From NCBI RefSeq assembly GCF_027924185.1, contig NZ_BRVO01000002.1, forward strand, positions 496,001 through 560,000: DNA of 64,000 nt, read 5' to 3'. The position numbers and the translations under genes were made by a program. Under the pieces are notes generated by a model. It ran no database searches. It was not told the origin of the DNA and saw nothing but the letters and a program-made list of their open reading frames with translations. This document shows positions 6,881 to 15,872 of this stretch, piece by piece. The number at the start of each line of letters is the position of its first letter. Within the stretch, counting starts at the first letter, position 1. Source of the stretch: Neptunitalea lumnitzerae. Its GTDB lineage: Bacteria; Bacteroidota; Bacteroidia; Flavobacteriales; Flavobacteriaceae.

Positions 6881-9400
6881 ATGCATAAATTTTTTGCAGT
6901 GTTTTGCACGTGTATACTTTTTATATCATCATACAGCCAAACACCCAAACATGATACTTCTTCAGATATTTATAATAAAGTTCAGAAATTGAACTTCTTA
7001 GGAACAGTTTTGTATGTTGCCGCACACCCAGATGACGAGAATACTACACTTATATCTTATTTCTCAAATTCGATAAATGCAAGAACTGGGTATTTATCTT
7101 TAACACGCGGTGATGGTGGTCAAAATTTAATTGGCACTGAATTAAGAGAATCTCTGGGGGTATTAAGGACTCAGGAATTACTAGCGGCAAGAAGAATTGA
7201 TGGCGGTGAACAATTTTTTTCTAGAGCAAATGATTTTGGTTTTAGTAAACACCCAGATGAAACTTTGGATTTTTGGAATAAAGAAGAGGTTTTAAGTGAT
7301 GTTATTTGGGTAATGAGAAAATTTAGACCTGATGTAATTATAAACAGGTTTGACCATAGAACTCCTGGAACCACACATGGACATCATACTACATCTGCTA
7401 TGCTAAGTTTTGAGGCCTTCAACAAAGTAGCTGATAAAAACGTATACCCAGATCAACTTGACGTAGTGGACACATGGCAACCTAAAAGAATGTTTTTTAA
7501 CACCTCTTGGTGGTTTTATGGTAGTCAAGAAAAATTTGATAAAGCCGATAAATCTAAATTACTAACCATTGATGCTGGAGTATATTACCCTGAAATGGGA
7601 ATAAGTAATGGAGAAATTGCTGCTTTAAGTAGAAGTCAGCATAAATGTCAAGGTTTCGGAACCTCTGGTACTAGAGGAGAAAGATTAGAATACTTAGAAT
7701 TGATAGAAGGTAGCATGCCTTCTGAAAATAATTTGTTTGAAGGAATAAATACTACTTGGACTAGAGTTAAAGGTGGTAAAGAAATTGGCAAAATTTTAAA
7801 TAAAGTTGAAGAAAATTTCGATTTTAAGCATCCTGAAAATCATTTAGATGATTTACTAAAAGCATACTCACTAATTGAAGCACTTGAAGACCCTTACTGG
7901 CGTAATTATAAGCTAAAGGAAATCAAGGATATCATTATTGCTTGTAGCGGATTATACGTTAATGTAACCAGCAATACTCCATATGCTACAAGAGGAGAAC
8001 AAGTTTCCATAAACATAGAGCTTACCAACAGAACCCAACAAGATATTCAGTTAAAAGCAATCACTTCTAATGGAATATTTGAAAAAAAAGGTTATAGTGA
8101 GAAAATTTCTTTTAATACTTCTACTAACTATACCATAAAAGCTAGCTTACCAGAATCTTTATCTTATAATTCTCCTTATTGGTTAATGGATGAAGGTACT
8201 TTAGGAATGTATAAAGTAACCGATAGAAATTTAAGAGGCTTACCAGAAACTCCTAATCCAATAATTACTCAAATAGAAATTTCAATTAACGGAAAATCTA
8301 TAAGCATTACCAAACCACTACTTTTTAAAGATGTAACGCCAGATAAAGGCGAAAATTATCAACCTTTCTACATCCTACCTAAAGTTACTGCCAGTATAGA
8401 TAAAGATGTAATCATCTTTTCCGATGAAGCTACTAAAAATGTACAAGTTGTAGTGAAAGCCGACGAAAATAATATAAATGGAAATGTTAGCTTACAAGTA
8501 CCTGACGGATGGAAAGTTAGTCCATCTTCTACCCCTGTTAGCATAGCCAACAGAAACGATATTAAAACGTTAACTTTTAAAGTAACACCACCAAGTAAAG
8601 AAAGTGTAGGTACCATTACACCAATAGTACAACTTGGAAATGAAATATTTGACATGGCATTAAAAGTGATTGATTACGATCATATACCAAAGCAATACGT
8701 ACTAATGCCCTCTAAAACAAGAGTTGCCCGACTTAATATAGAAAAAGAAGGAAACCATATTGGATACATTGCTGGTGCAGGAGACAAAATACCTGAAAGC
8801 CTAAATGAGATAGGTTATTTTGTTTCTGTAGTGAATCCTGATACTATTACCGCAAAAGGGTTGCAACAATTTGATGCAGTTGTTATAGGTATTAGGGCTT
8901 ATAATGTTGTGAATACTTTACAATACAAACAAGCTATTCTTGAAGATTATGTTTCTCAAGGAGGTACAGTTATAGCTCAGTATAATACCAATAGAGGTTT
9001 AATAACAGACCACTTGGCTCCTTACGAAATTAGTTTATCTAGAGATCGTGTAACCGATGAAAATGCTGAAGTTACTATTCTCGATCCTGATAATCCTGTT
9101 CTAAACTTCCCAAATAAAATAACTCAAAAAGATTTTGAAGGATGGACACAAGAACGTGGTTTGTATTTCCCTGACAAATGGGCAAAGGAATTTACTCCTG
9201 TATTATCTATGCATGATAAAGGAGAAACCGATAAAAAAGGAAGTCTTTTAGTAGCTAAGTACGGTAAAGGATATTATATTTATACCGGTTTAAGCTTTTT
9301 TAGAGAATTACCTGCAGGTGTACCTGGTGCTTTTAAGCTATTCTCTAATTTAATTTCAGTAGGAAAAAGTAATGTAAAAGCTAATAATATTAAGGGATAA
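6881..9400 (+). CDS. Secreted PIG-L (LmbE-like) family deacetylase
   Basis: An 839-residue exported protein. Residues 1-20 form a signal peptide ending in SYSQ. The LmbE/PIG-L zinc motif AHPDDE is at residues 48-53 and the distal HGHHTT metal site is near residue 166; the domain ends near residue 300. Family members remove acetyl groups from N-acetyl-sugar moieties. The remaining 500 residues appear to be beta-rich and then an alpha/beta glutamine-amidotransferase-like fold around residues 620-830 (for example VVIGIRAYN), without an obvious catalytic cysteine. Its stop overlaps the start of a 33-codon gene, then a symporter and an oxidoreductase, suggesting uptake and oxidation of the released sugar. 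Its substrate is not known. Confidence 0.85.
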   Translation: MHKFFAVFCTCILFISSYSQTPKHDTSSDIYNKVQKLNFLGTVLYVAAHPDDENTTLISYFSNSINARTGYLSLTRGDGGQNLIGTELRESLGVLRTQELLAARRIDGGEQFFSRANDFGFSKHPDETLDFWNKEEVLSDVIWVMRKFRPDVIINRFDHRTPGTTHGHHTTSAMLSFEAFNKVADKNVYPDQLDVVDTWQPKRMFFNTSWWFYGSQEKFDKADKSKLLTIDAGVYYPEMGISNGEIAALSRSQHKCQGFGTSGTRGERLEYLELIEGSMPSENNLFEGINTTWTRVKGGKEIGKILNKVEENFDFKHPENHLDDLLKAYSLIEALEDPYWRNYKLKEIKDIIIACSGLYVNVTSNTPYATRGEQVSINIELTNRTQQDIQLKAITSNGIFEKKGYSEKISFNTSTNYTIKASLPESLSYNSPYWLMDEGTLGMYKVTDRNLRGLPETPNPIITQIEISINGKSISITKPLLFKDVTPDKGENYQPFYILPKVTASIDKDVIIFSDEATKNVQVVVKADENNINGNVSLQVPDGWKVSPSSTPVSIANRNDIKTLTFKVTPPSKESVGTITPIVQLGNEIFDMALKVIDYDHIPKQYVLMPSKTRVARLNIEKEGNHIGYIAGAGDKIPESLNEIGYFVSVVNPDTITAKGLQQFDAVVIGIRAYNVVNTLQYKQAILEDYVSQGGTVIAQYNTNRGLITDHLAPYEISLSRDRVTDENAEVTILDPDNPVLNFPNKITQKDFEGWTQERGLYFPDKWAKEFTPVLSMHDKGETDKKGSLLVAKYGKGYYIYTGLSFFRELPAGVPGAFKLFSNLISVGKSNVKANNIKG

Positions 9401-9501
9401 TGTTCGAAAAGTTCAAATGGAATAATATATATCTAGCAGTAATAATAGCTAATATTATTTACTTCATTATTTTTTATGTAATAATGAAAAGTAATAGTTA
9501 G
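9400..9501 (+). CDS. 33-residue single-pass membrane peptide
   Basis: A small frame begins with an ATG that shares its A with the TAA of the deacetylase gene and ends 2 nt before the symporter ATG. It encodes 33 residues: a charged N-terminus with two lysines and one glutamate, one strongly hydrophobic segment of about 20 residues (from about residue 10 to 29), and the tail MKSNS. Tight coupling on both sides supports real translation. It may be a small accessory subunit of the symporter, but this is inference. No named family was recognised. Confidence 0.7.
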   Translation: MFEKFKWNNIYLAVIIANIIYFIIFYVIMKSNS

Positions 9502-9503
9502 TT

Positions 9504-11237
9504 ATGGAGCTGATAGATTGGATTGTATTAACAGGAACATTAGCTTTTATAGTTATTTTTGGGTATTTAAAAACCCGAGGTAGTCAAGATGTTAAAGATT
9601 ATATACTAGGTAATAACGAAGCTAAGTGGTATACCATTGGTTTATCTGTAATGGCTACACAAGCCAGTGCTATTACCTTTTTATCTACACCGGGGCAAGC
9701 TTTTCATGACGGTATGGGCTTTGTTCAATTCTATTTTGGACTCCCACTAGCAACCATAGTTATCTGTATGGTTTTTATTCCTATTTACCATAAACTTAAA
9801 GTATATACTGCGTACGAGTTTCTTGAAACTCGTTTCGACTTAAAAACCAGAAGCTTAGCTGCTATTCTGTTTTTAATACAACGAGGCTTGGCTGCGGGTA
9901 TTACCATCTACGCACCATCTATTATATTATCAGCGGTTTTAGATTGGGATTTAAAAACGCTGAATCTTATTATTGGGTCCCTAGTTATTATTTACACGGT
10001 TTCTGGTGGTACTAAGGCCGTAAGTGTTACGCAAAAGCAACAAATGTTCATTATTATGCTAGGTATGTTTGCTGCTTTTTTCATTATTCTCTATTACTTA
10101 CCAAGTGATATTACTTTTAGTAAGGCCCTAAAAATTGCTGGAGCAAATAACAAGTTAAACATTCTTGATTTTTCTTTAGATTCTGATAATAGATACACAT
10201 TTTGGAGTGGTATCACAGGCGGATTTTTCTTGATGTTGTCTTATTTTGGTACAGATCAAAGTCAAGTACAACGCTACTTATCTGGTAAATCTGTTAGAGA
10301 AAGCCAGTTAGGATTAATTTTTAATGCGTTCTTAAAAATACCTATGCAGTTTTTCATTTTATTGGTTGGTGTTATGGTTTTTGTTTTCTATCAATATAAC
10401 CACTCCCCTTTAAACTTTAATCCTGCTGCTCAAAAGGCTGTTTTAGAATCTGAATATAAAAATGAATATCTTAAACTAGAAGTAGATCACAGACTTTCTG
10501 AAGTGGTTAAAAAAATTGCTCAAGATCAATTTAGTGCTGCATTAGATATTAAAGAATATGAGGCCACTATGGCAGCTAAAAATAAAATCATAGAGCTAAA
10601 CAAAGAAGAACAAGAGCGCAGAAAAAAAGCAAAGGAAATTATTAGTAAAGTAGACAGTTCTTTAGAAACTAATGACAAAGACTATGTATTTATACATTTT
10701 ATTTTAAATAATCTCCCAACGGGCGTTATAGGCTTATTATTAGCTATGATTTTGTCTGCGGCCATGTCATCTACAGCTTCAGAACTAAATGCCTTGGGAA
10801 CTATTACTACCATTGATATTTACAAAAGAAACCAGAAAAAAGACAAAACTGAAGCTCATTATTTAAAAGCATCTAAAGGCTTTACGCTACTATGGGGTAT
10901 TGTGGCTATCATTTTTGCAAATTTTGGTTCCCTATTCGAAAATCTAATTCAACTGGTAAACATAATAGGCTCTATATTTTATGGTAATGTACTAGGTATA
11001 TTTTTAATAGCCTTCTTTTTAAAATTTATTAAAGGTAATGCTACTTTTATAGGAGCACTACTTACACAGGTTATCGTAATTGTTATATTCTATTTTGCTA
11101 TTTATATTCATCCTGATGGCCAAGAAAAAATAAGCTATCTGATGCTTAATTTCTATGGTTGCTTGCTTGTTGTTACCATTGCTGCTATTTTACAATTAAT
11201 ACTTCCTAAAAAACAGAAAGATGTCATCAAAAATTAA
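9504..11237 (+). CDS. Sodium:solute symporter (SSS family)
   Basis: A 577-residue polytopic membrane protein of the SSS (SLC5-like) family, which couples sodium entry to uptake of a sugar or other organic solute. Typical segments are WYTIGLSVMATQASAITFLSTPG near the N-terminus (sodium site and unwound helix) and the AAMSSTASELNALGT segment near residue 420. A charged, probably coiled-coil insertion of about 80 residues (near 310-390, rich in Lys and Glu) separates two membrane helices. It lies between a 33-residue membrane peptide (2-nt gap) and an oxidoreductase (17-nt overlap). The neighbours suggest a sugar or amino sugar as cargo. Confidence 0.9.
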   Translation: MELIDWIVLTGTLAFIVIFGYLKTRGSQDVKDYILGNNEAKWYTIGLSVMATQASAITFLSTPGQAFHDGMGFVQFYFGLPLATIVICMVFIPIYHKLKVYTAYEFLETRFDLKTRSLAAILFLIQRGLAAGITIYAPSIILSAVLDWDLKTLNLIIGSLVIIYTVSGGTKAVSVTQKQQMFIIMLGMFAAFFIILYYLPSDITFSKALKIAGANNKLNILDFSLDSDNRYTFWSGITGGFFLMLSYFGTDQSQVQRYLSGKSVRESQLGLIFNAFLKIPMQFFILLVGVMVFVFYQYNHSPLNFNPAAQKAVLESEYKNEYLKLEVDHRLSEVVKKIAQDQFSAALDIKEYEATMAAKNKIIELNKEEQERRKKAKEIISKVDSSLETNDKDYVFIHFILNNLPTGVIGLLLAMILSAAMSSTASELNALGTITTIDIYKRNQKKDKTEAHYLKASKGFTLLWGIVAIIFANFGSLFENLIQLVNIIGSIFYGNVLGIFLIAFFLKFIKGNATFIGALLTQVIVIVIFYFAIYIHPDGQEKISYLMLNFYGCLLVVTIAAILQLILPKKQKDVIKN

Positions 11238-12195
11238 TTGGGCTATACTTGGTACCGGAAAAATTGCCAGAAAATTTGCTACAGATTTAAAAGTTGTTCC
11301 TAATACAGTTATGTATGCAGTGGGTTCTAGAACCAAGGAAAGTGCTGAGCGTTTTTCAAAAGAATTCAATTTTGAAAATAGTTATGGTTCTTACGAAGCA
11401 TTAATTAACGATGAAAATATAGATGCTATATACATAGCATCTCCTCATGCTTATCATTTTGAGCATACTAAAATGTGCCTAGAAAAAGGGATTGCAGTTT
11501 TATGTGAGAAACCATTTGCCATGAACTCTAATCAAGTACAGGAAATGATTGCCTTAGCAAGAGAAAAGGATGTTTTATTAATGGAAGCATTATGGACTCA
11601 TTTTCTACCGCATTATCAATTTGTAATGGATTTTACCCAAAAGAAAACTTTTGGTAAGATAAAGTCTATGAAAGCAGACTTTGGTTTCTTCAGAGAGTTT
11701 AGCAATGATGACCGTGTTTTTAATAAATCACTAGGAGGAGGAAGTTTATTAGATATTGGTATCTACCCTATTTTTGCGGCATTAACACTTTTAGGCCTAC
11801 CTGACGGCATTAAAGCTAGTGCTACTTTTTTTGATAACGGAGCAGATGCTACCTGTTCTATGGAATTTAGTTATGCTAACAACGTAAAAGCATTTTTAGA
11901 AAGCTCTTTAATAGAAGAAACACCTACCGAAGCTATTATTGAATACGAAAAAGGTACTGTTCATATTTTAAGAAAGTTTCATGAGCCTTCAAAAGTAAAA
12001 CTTATAGATGCCAACGGAACCGTTGAAATTAAAGATTTCAATTACACCACAATCGGTTATAATTATGAAACTGCACACTTTACAGAATTACTTTTAAATG
12101 GAGCGAAAGAAAGTCCGCTTATGAATTTTGATAAGAGCTTAAAAATCATTGGTCTATTAGATAAAGTAAGAGAACTTATAGGTCTTGAATATTAA
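11221..12195 (+). CDS. Gfo/Idh/MocA family oxidoreductase
   Basis: A 324-residue NAD(P)-dependent oxidoreductase. The Rossmann motif G-T-G-K-I-A is at residues 11-16 and the family hallmark CEKPFA near residue 97, followed by the C-terminal alpha/beta domain. Family members oxidise or isomerise sugars, inositols or related polyols. The start overlaps the symporter by 17 nt, so the two are translationally linked. It has no signal peptide and should be cytoplasmic. The exact substrate is not evident; in this operon it may act on a product released by the secreted deacetylase and taken up by the symporter. Confidence 0.88.
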   Translation: MSSKINWAILGTGKIARKFATDLKVVPNTVMYAVGSRTKESAERFSKEFNFENSYGSYEALINDENIDAIYIASPHAYHFEHTKMCLEKGIAVLCEKPFAMNSNQVQEMIALAREKDVLLMEALWTHFLPHYQFVMDFTQKKTFGKIKSMKADFGFFREFSNDDRVFNKSLGGGSLLDIGIYPIFAALTLLGLPDGIKASATFFDNGADATCSMEFSYANNVKAFLESSLIEETPTEAIIEYEKGTVHILRKFHEPSKVKLIDANGTVEIKDFNYTTIGYNYETAHFTELLLNGAKESPLMNFDKSLKIIGLLDKVRELIGLEY

Positions 12196-12301
12196 ATAAG
12201 CAAAAATTCTGATTCTTTTTTTGCTGACAAAAGTCAGCGAAAAACACTTGTAAAAATTAGTCTCTAACTAGTCTTTAAAGTAATTTTATCCCATAATTTT
12301 A

Positions 12302-13600
12302 ATGCAGATTATGAGAAAAATTCTATTCATTATAGCAGTATTTATAGCTGAAGTTAGTTTAGGGCAATCTAACGCCTTAAAATTAAATCTTGATGAAGAT
12401 GGTACAACTTATATAAAAGGTAGTGTTAGAACCATGTTCTGGGCAAGATATATGGATATGAATCCAGGAACCACCATCAACAATGAATTAGTAAATAACG
12501 ATGTTGACTTTTCTATAAGAAGACTAAGAATTGCCATCCAATCACAAATAACTCCAAAACTGTATTTCTACAGTTTAATGGGAGGAAATAACATTAATAG
12601 CCGATCAGAAAAAGATTGGAAAATGGGTGTACTCGATTTAAATGTAGAGTATGAATTTGCAGAAGAATTTAGCTTAGGTATAGGTAAACATGCTTGGGAT
12701 GGGTTAAGTAGAAACCTTGTACGTAGTAGTGCCTCTCTAATGGCATTAGACGCACCTTTATTCTCGTTATTAAGTGTAAACATGAACGATGATGTAGGTA
12801 GAGGTTTTGGTATTTGGAGTAAAGGGCAAATTGGAAAATTTGATTATATATTGTCATTAAAAAAACCTACGCCTTATGGCGTGGCAGCACAAGAAGGTGT
12901 TACAGGCTACGCTCTTAATAGCCCAAAACTACGTTCATCTGCCTATGTAAAGTATGAGTTTTTAGATAATGAGAGTAACAAAACTGCTTATAGCGGAGGT
13001 GCTGGCACTTACTTAGGTAAAAAGAAAATCTTAAACTTAGGAGCTGGTTATTTGTTTGAACCAGAAATGACGAGTAGATTGGTTAACAATGAAGAAGTCT
13101 ATTACGATTTTAAAAATTGGGCTGTTGAAATATTTTATGACACCCCATTAAATACAGATAAAGCTACTGCCCTAACCTGCTATTTGGGTTATTTTAATAC
13201 AGATTTCGGATTAGACTATATACGAAACGTCGGAGCGAATGGATACACTTCAGGTGGAACCTCATTTAATGGCTCGGGTACTGCTTTCCCTATGATGGGC
13301 ACCGGAGATATTGTATTCTTTCAATTTGGCTATTTATTACCAAAAGATTTGTTAGGAAAAAAGAAGTTCAATGGTCAATTACAACCTAATATAGCTATAC
13401 AGCAATCTTATTTTGATGCTTTAGACGATGCGGCTACCGTGGTAGATTTAGGTGTCAACTGGTATTTTAAAGGACATACTAACAAACTAACACTTGGTTA
13501 CCAATCTAGACCTATTTTTAATGAAAATACCCTAGGAGAAATTAAAGAAACTGATAGAAAAGGAATGTTTGCCTTACAATATCAAATAGTTATTAATTAA
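12302..13600 (+). CDS. Outer-membrane porin-like beta-barrel protein
   Basis: A protein of about 430 residues with a signal peptide (MRKILFII to SLGQ). The mature part has alternating hydrophobic and polar stretches and closely spaced aromatic residues, with a strand-like C-terminus ending in FALQYQIVIN. Features such as SIRRLRIAIQSQITPKLYFY resemble the phosphate-selective porin O/P superfamily. The start may be the ATG at 12302 or the one at 12311; the second places the signal peptide directly at the N-terminus. It stands alone between the oxidoreductase and an exported aminotransferase. The transported solute cannot be stated. Confidence 0.75.
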   Translation: MQIMRKILFIIAVFIAEVSLGQSNALKLNLDEDGTTYIKGSVRTMFWARYMDMNPGTTINNELVNNDVDFSIRRLRIAIQSQITPKLYFYSLMGGNNINSRSEKDWKMGVLDLNVEYEFAEEFSLGIGKHAWDGLSRNLVRSSASLMALDAPLFSLLSVNMNDDVGRGFGIWSKGQIGKFDYILSLKKPTPYGVAAQEGVTGYALNSPKLRSSAYVKYEFLDNESNKTAYSGGAGTYLGKKKILNLGAGYLFEPEMTSRLVNNEEVYYDFKNWAVEIFYDTPLNTDKATALTCYLGYFNTDFGLDYIRNVGANGYTSGGTSFNGSGTAFPMMGTGDIVFFQFGYLLPKDLLGKKKFNGQLQPNIAIQQSYFDALDDAATVVDLGVNWYFKGHTNKLTLGYQSRPIFNENTLGEIKETDRKGMFALQYQIVIN

Positions 13601-13683
13601 GTCCCCTTATTTTTAAATATTATTTATTGGTGAAAAAGTAAAACTAGGTTATTTTTAGCATTCATGTTAAATTATACTAGTTT

Positions 13684-14877
13684 ATGGATTCATTAAGTAG
13701 AAGAAAATGGATAAAAAGAAGTGCTCTAGGATTAGGTGCTTTAACCCTAAGCCCCTTTGATAGTTGGGCAAATAGAGTTTCCTTATCACAAATAGAGAAC
13801 AAAAAGTTTCTGTATCCTGAAACACAACCTTTTAATGAATTCACACCTCCTTTTCCCATAACTGAAACTCCTCCTGCTATTTTAGCTTGGAATGAAAACC
13901 CTTATGGTTTTTCACCAAAAGCAGTGGAGGCTATGCAAACATCAATTGCAGCTGGTAACAGATATGGATGGATGCAATTAAATGAATTAAAAAAGAAAAT
14001 AGCCAAAAAAGAAGGTGTTGGAGCCGACCAAATAATGATGGGACCAGGTTCTACAGATTTACTGGAAAGAACTGCTATGTTTTTCTTTAAAGAAGGCGGA
14101 GAAGCAAATGTTATTACAGCTAACCCTGCATATATGTCAGTGGTAGATGTTGCTCAAGCACTTCATGCCGACTGGAAAGCTATAAAGCTAACCAAAGATT
14201 ATGACCACGACTTAAAAGCTATGGAAAAGGCTATTGATGAACATACCAAATTAGTTTATATAGCCAATCCTAACAACCCTACCGGTACTGTTACCAACAA
14301 AAAAGATTTAGTAGACTTTTGTAAGAGAATCTCTAAAAAAGTACCTGTTTTTGTAGATGAAGCTTATTTAGAATTTTCTAAAAACGGATTAGAAGACAGC
14401 ATGATATCGTTAGTTAAAGAAGGAGGATATAATGTTATTGTAGCAAGAACTTTTTCTAAAATTCACGGCATGGCTGGGTTACGATGTGGTTACATAGTAG
14501 CCTCTAAAGATCTTATTAGTAAACTAAATAGTTATACCATACCTGGGTTTGGTACTAGTGTGCCTACCATTACTGCTGTAGATGCTAGCTTATATGATGA
14601 GGAACATTTAGAAATGTGCAGAACTAACATTGTAAGAGACAGAGAAATTACAGAAAGCTATCTAAAAAAGAAAAAATTAAACTATTTACCATCTAATACC
14701 AACTTTATTATTTTTGAAATCCCTATGGATGGTAAAGAAATGATGTCTAAACTATATGAACATGGTGTGATGGTACGAACTTTTAAATTTTGGGACAAAA
14801 ATTGGTGTAGAGTTACCATTGGTAAGACAGCAGAAATGAAAATCTTCTATGATGCAATGGATAAAATATTTGTATAA
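13684..14877 (+). CDS. Exported PLP-dependent aminotransferase (histidinol-phosphate aminotransferase-like)
   Basis: A 397-residue class I/II aminotransferase of fold type I. Visible motifs are the N-x-N-P-x-G start (WNENPYGFSP), YIANPNNPTGT, VDEAYLEF, and the PLP lysine at about residue 259 in ARTFSKIHGMAGLR. The sequence resembles histidinol-phosphate aminotransferases. Unusually, residues 1-30 carry SRRKWIKRSALGLGALTL, a twin-arginine-type signal, so the folded PLP enzyme is predicted to be exported to the periplasm. This makes a role in normal histidine synthesis unlikely. The true substrate is unknown. A strong bidirectional terminator follows. Confidence 0.85.
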   Translation: MDSLSRRKWIKRSALGLGALTLSPFDSWANRVSLSQIENKKFLYPETQPFNEFTPPFPITETPPAILAWNENPYGFSPKAVEAMQTSIAAGNRYGWMQLNELKKKIAKKEGVGADQIMMGPGSTDLLERTAMFFFKEGGEANVITANPAYMSVVDVAQALHADWKAIKLTKDYDHDLKAMEKAIDEHTKLVYIANPNNPTGTVTNKKDLVDFCKRISKKVPVFVDEAYLEFSKNGLEDSMISLVKEGGYNVIVARTFSKIHGMAGLRCGYIVASKDLISKLNSYTIPGFGTSVPTITAVDASLYDEEHLEMCRTNIVRDREITESYLKKKKLNYLPSNTNFIIFEIPMDGKEMMSKLYEHGVMVRTFKFWDKNWCRVTIGKTAEMKIFYDAMDKIFV

Positions 14878-14879
14878 AT

Positions 14880-14918
14880 AAAGAGGGAGGTAATTCTAAT
14901 AAAATTACCTCCCTCTTT
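14880..14918. terminator. Bidirectional rho-independent terminator
   Basis: A 16-bp perfect inverted repeat with a 7-nt loop (14896-14902) lies between the convergent aminotransferase and prohibitin genes. The core is GAGGGAGGTAATT. A TTTT run follows on the plus strand and a shorter T run on the minus strand. Confidence 0.92.
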
Positions 14919-14986
14919 TATAGTCAATCATCATAATTCGATTTTCTGAAATTAATCAGAGAAGAAAAAGAATCATATAAACAGAA

Positions 14987-15802
14987 TTACTTATCTCCCA
15001 AAATAATTGGTAAACCATCTTTTCCACTTCCAATTACAATTACCTTACTATTAGAAGATTTTGATAACTCTATTGTAGCTTGTATCCCTTTTTCTTTTAA
15101 AATTTTATCAGTTAGTGAAGCATTCAAAATATCATTAGCTCTAGCTTTACCTTCTGCTTCTATTTTTTGACGTTCTGCCTCCTTTTGTGCTTTAGACAAT
15201 CTAAACTCATACTCCAAAGCTTCTTGCTCTTGACGTAGTTTTCTTTCTATAGCATCCTTAATAGTTGGTGGCAATGTTATATCTCTAACCAAAGCATTTT
15301 TAAGCACTACATATTGGTTATCCAATATTTCCTTTGTTGCTTCAAAAATTTCTTGTTGAATAATATCTCTTTTACTTGAATACAGCTGTTCTGGTGTATA
15401 TCTACCAATAACACTTCTAGTAGCAGAACGTAAAGCAGGTTTAATAATTCTATCTATATAATTTTCTCCTTTTTGCTGATGTAATAATCCTAATTTAGCA
15501 ATTTCAGGTGTAAACCAAATGGTTGCGTCTAAATCAATTTCTAATCCATTAGATGACAGAACATTCATCTCTTCAGACAATTCTTGTTGTCTTATTTCAT
15601 AGATATACACTTTATTCCAAGGAGCTACCAAATGAAACCCTTCTCCTAACGCAGGCTGGTCAGTAACCACTCCTCCTCCAAATGTTTTATATAACACTCC
15701 ACGCTCTCCAGAGCCTATAGTTACAGTAGATTTGCTTAAAAATATAATAAGAAATATAGCTACAACTCCTAATACGATATAACGTTTTGATATTGTATTC
15801 AT
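14987..15802 (-). CDS. Prohibitin-like SPFH/Band 7 protein
   Basis: A 271-residue membrane-anchored SPFH-domain protein. One membrane segment spans about residues 9-25, followed by the SPFH domain (about 25-190, including GERGVLYKTFGGG) and a charged alpha-helical tail (about 185-240) rich in Glu, Lys, Arg and Ala that can form a coiled coil. Such proteins form ring or cage assemblies on the membrane and often modulate the FtsH protease, but no protease gene is next to it. It is 70 nt downstream of the VWA gene on the same strand and may be co-transcribed with it. Confidence 0.88.
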   Translation of the reverse strand: MNTISKRYIVLGVVAIFLIIFLSKSTVTIGSGERGVLYKTFGGGVVTDQPALGEGFHLVAPWNKVYIYEIRQQELSEEMNVLSSNGLEIDLDATIWFTPEIAKLGLLHQQKGENYIDRIIKPALRSATRSVIGRYTPEQLYSSKRDIIQQEIFEATKEILDNQYVVLKNALVRDITLPPTIKDAIERKLRQEQEALEYEFRLSKAQKEAERQKIEAEGKARANDILNASLTDKILKEKGIQATIELSKSSNSKVIVIGSGKDGLPIILGDK

Positions 15803-15872
15803 AGATTATTTATTTAATAAGGTTATTGCTTAATTTACAAAGAAAATTTCAGTTGTTAAAAAGAAAACTCTA

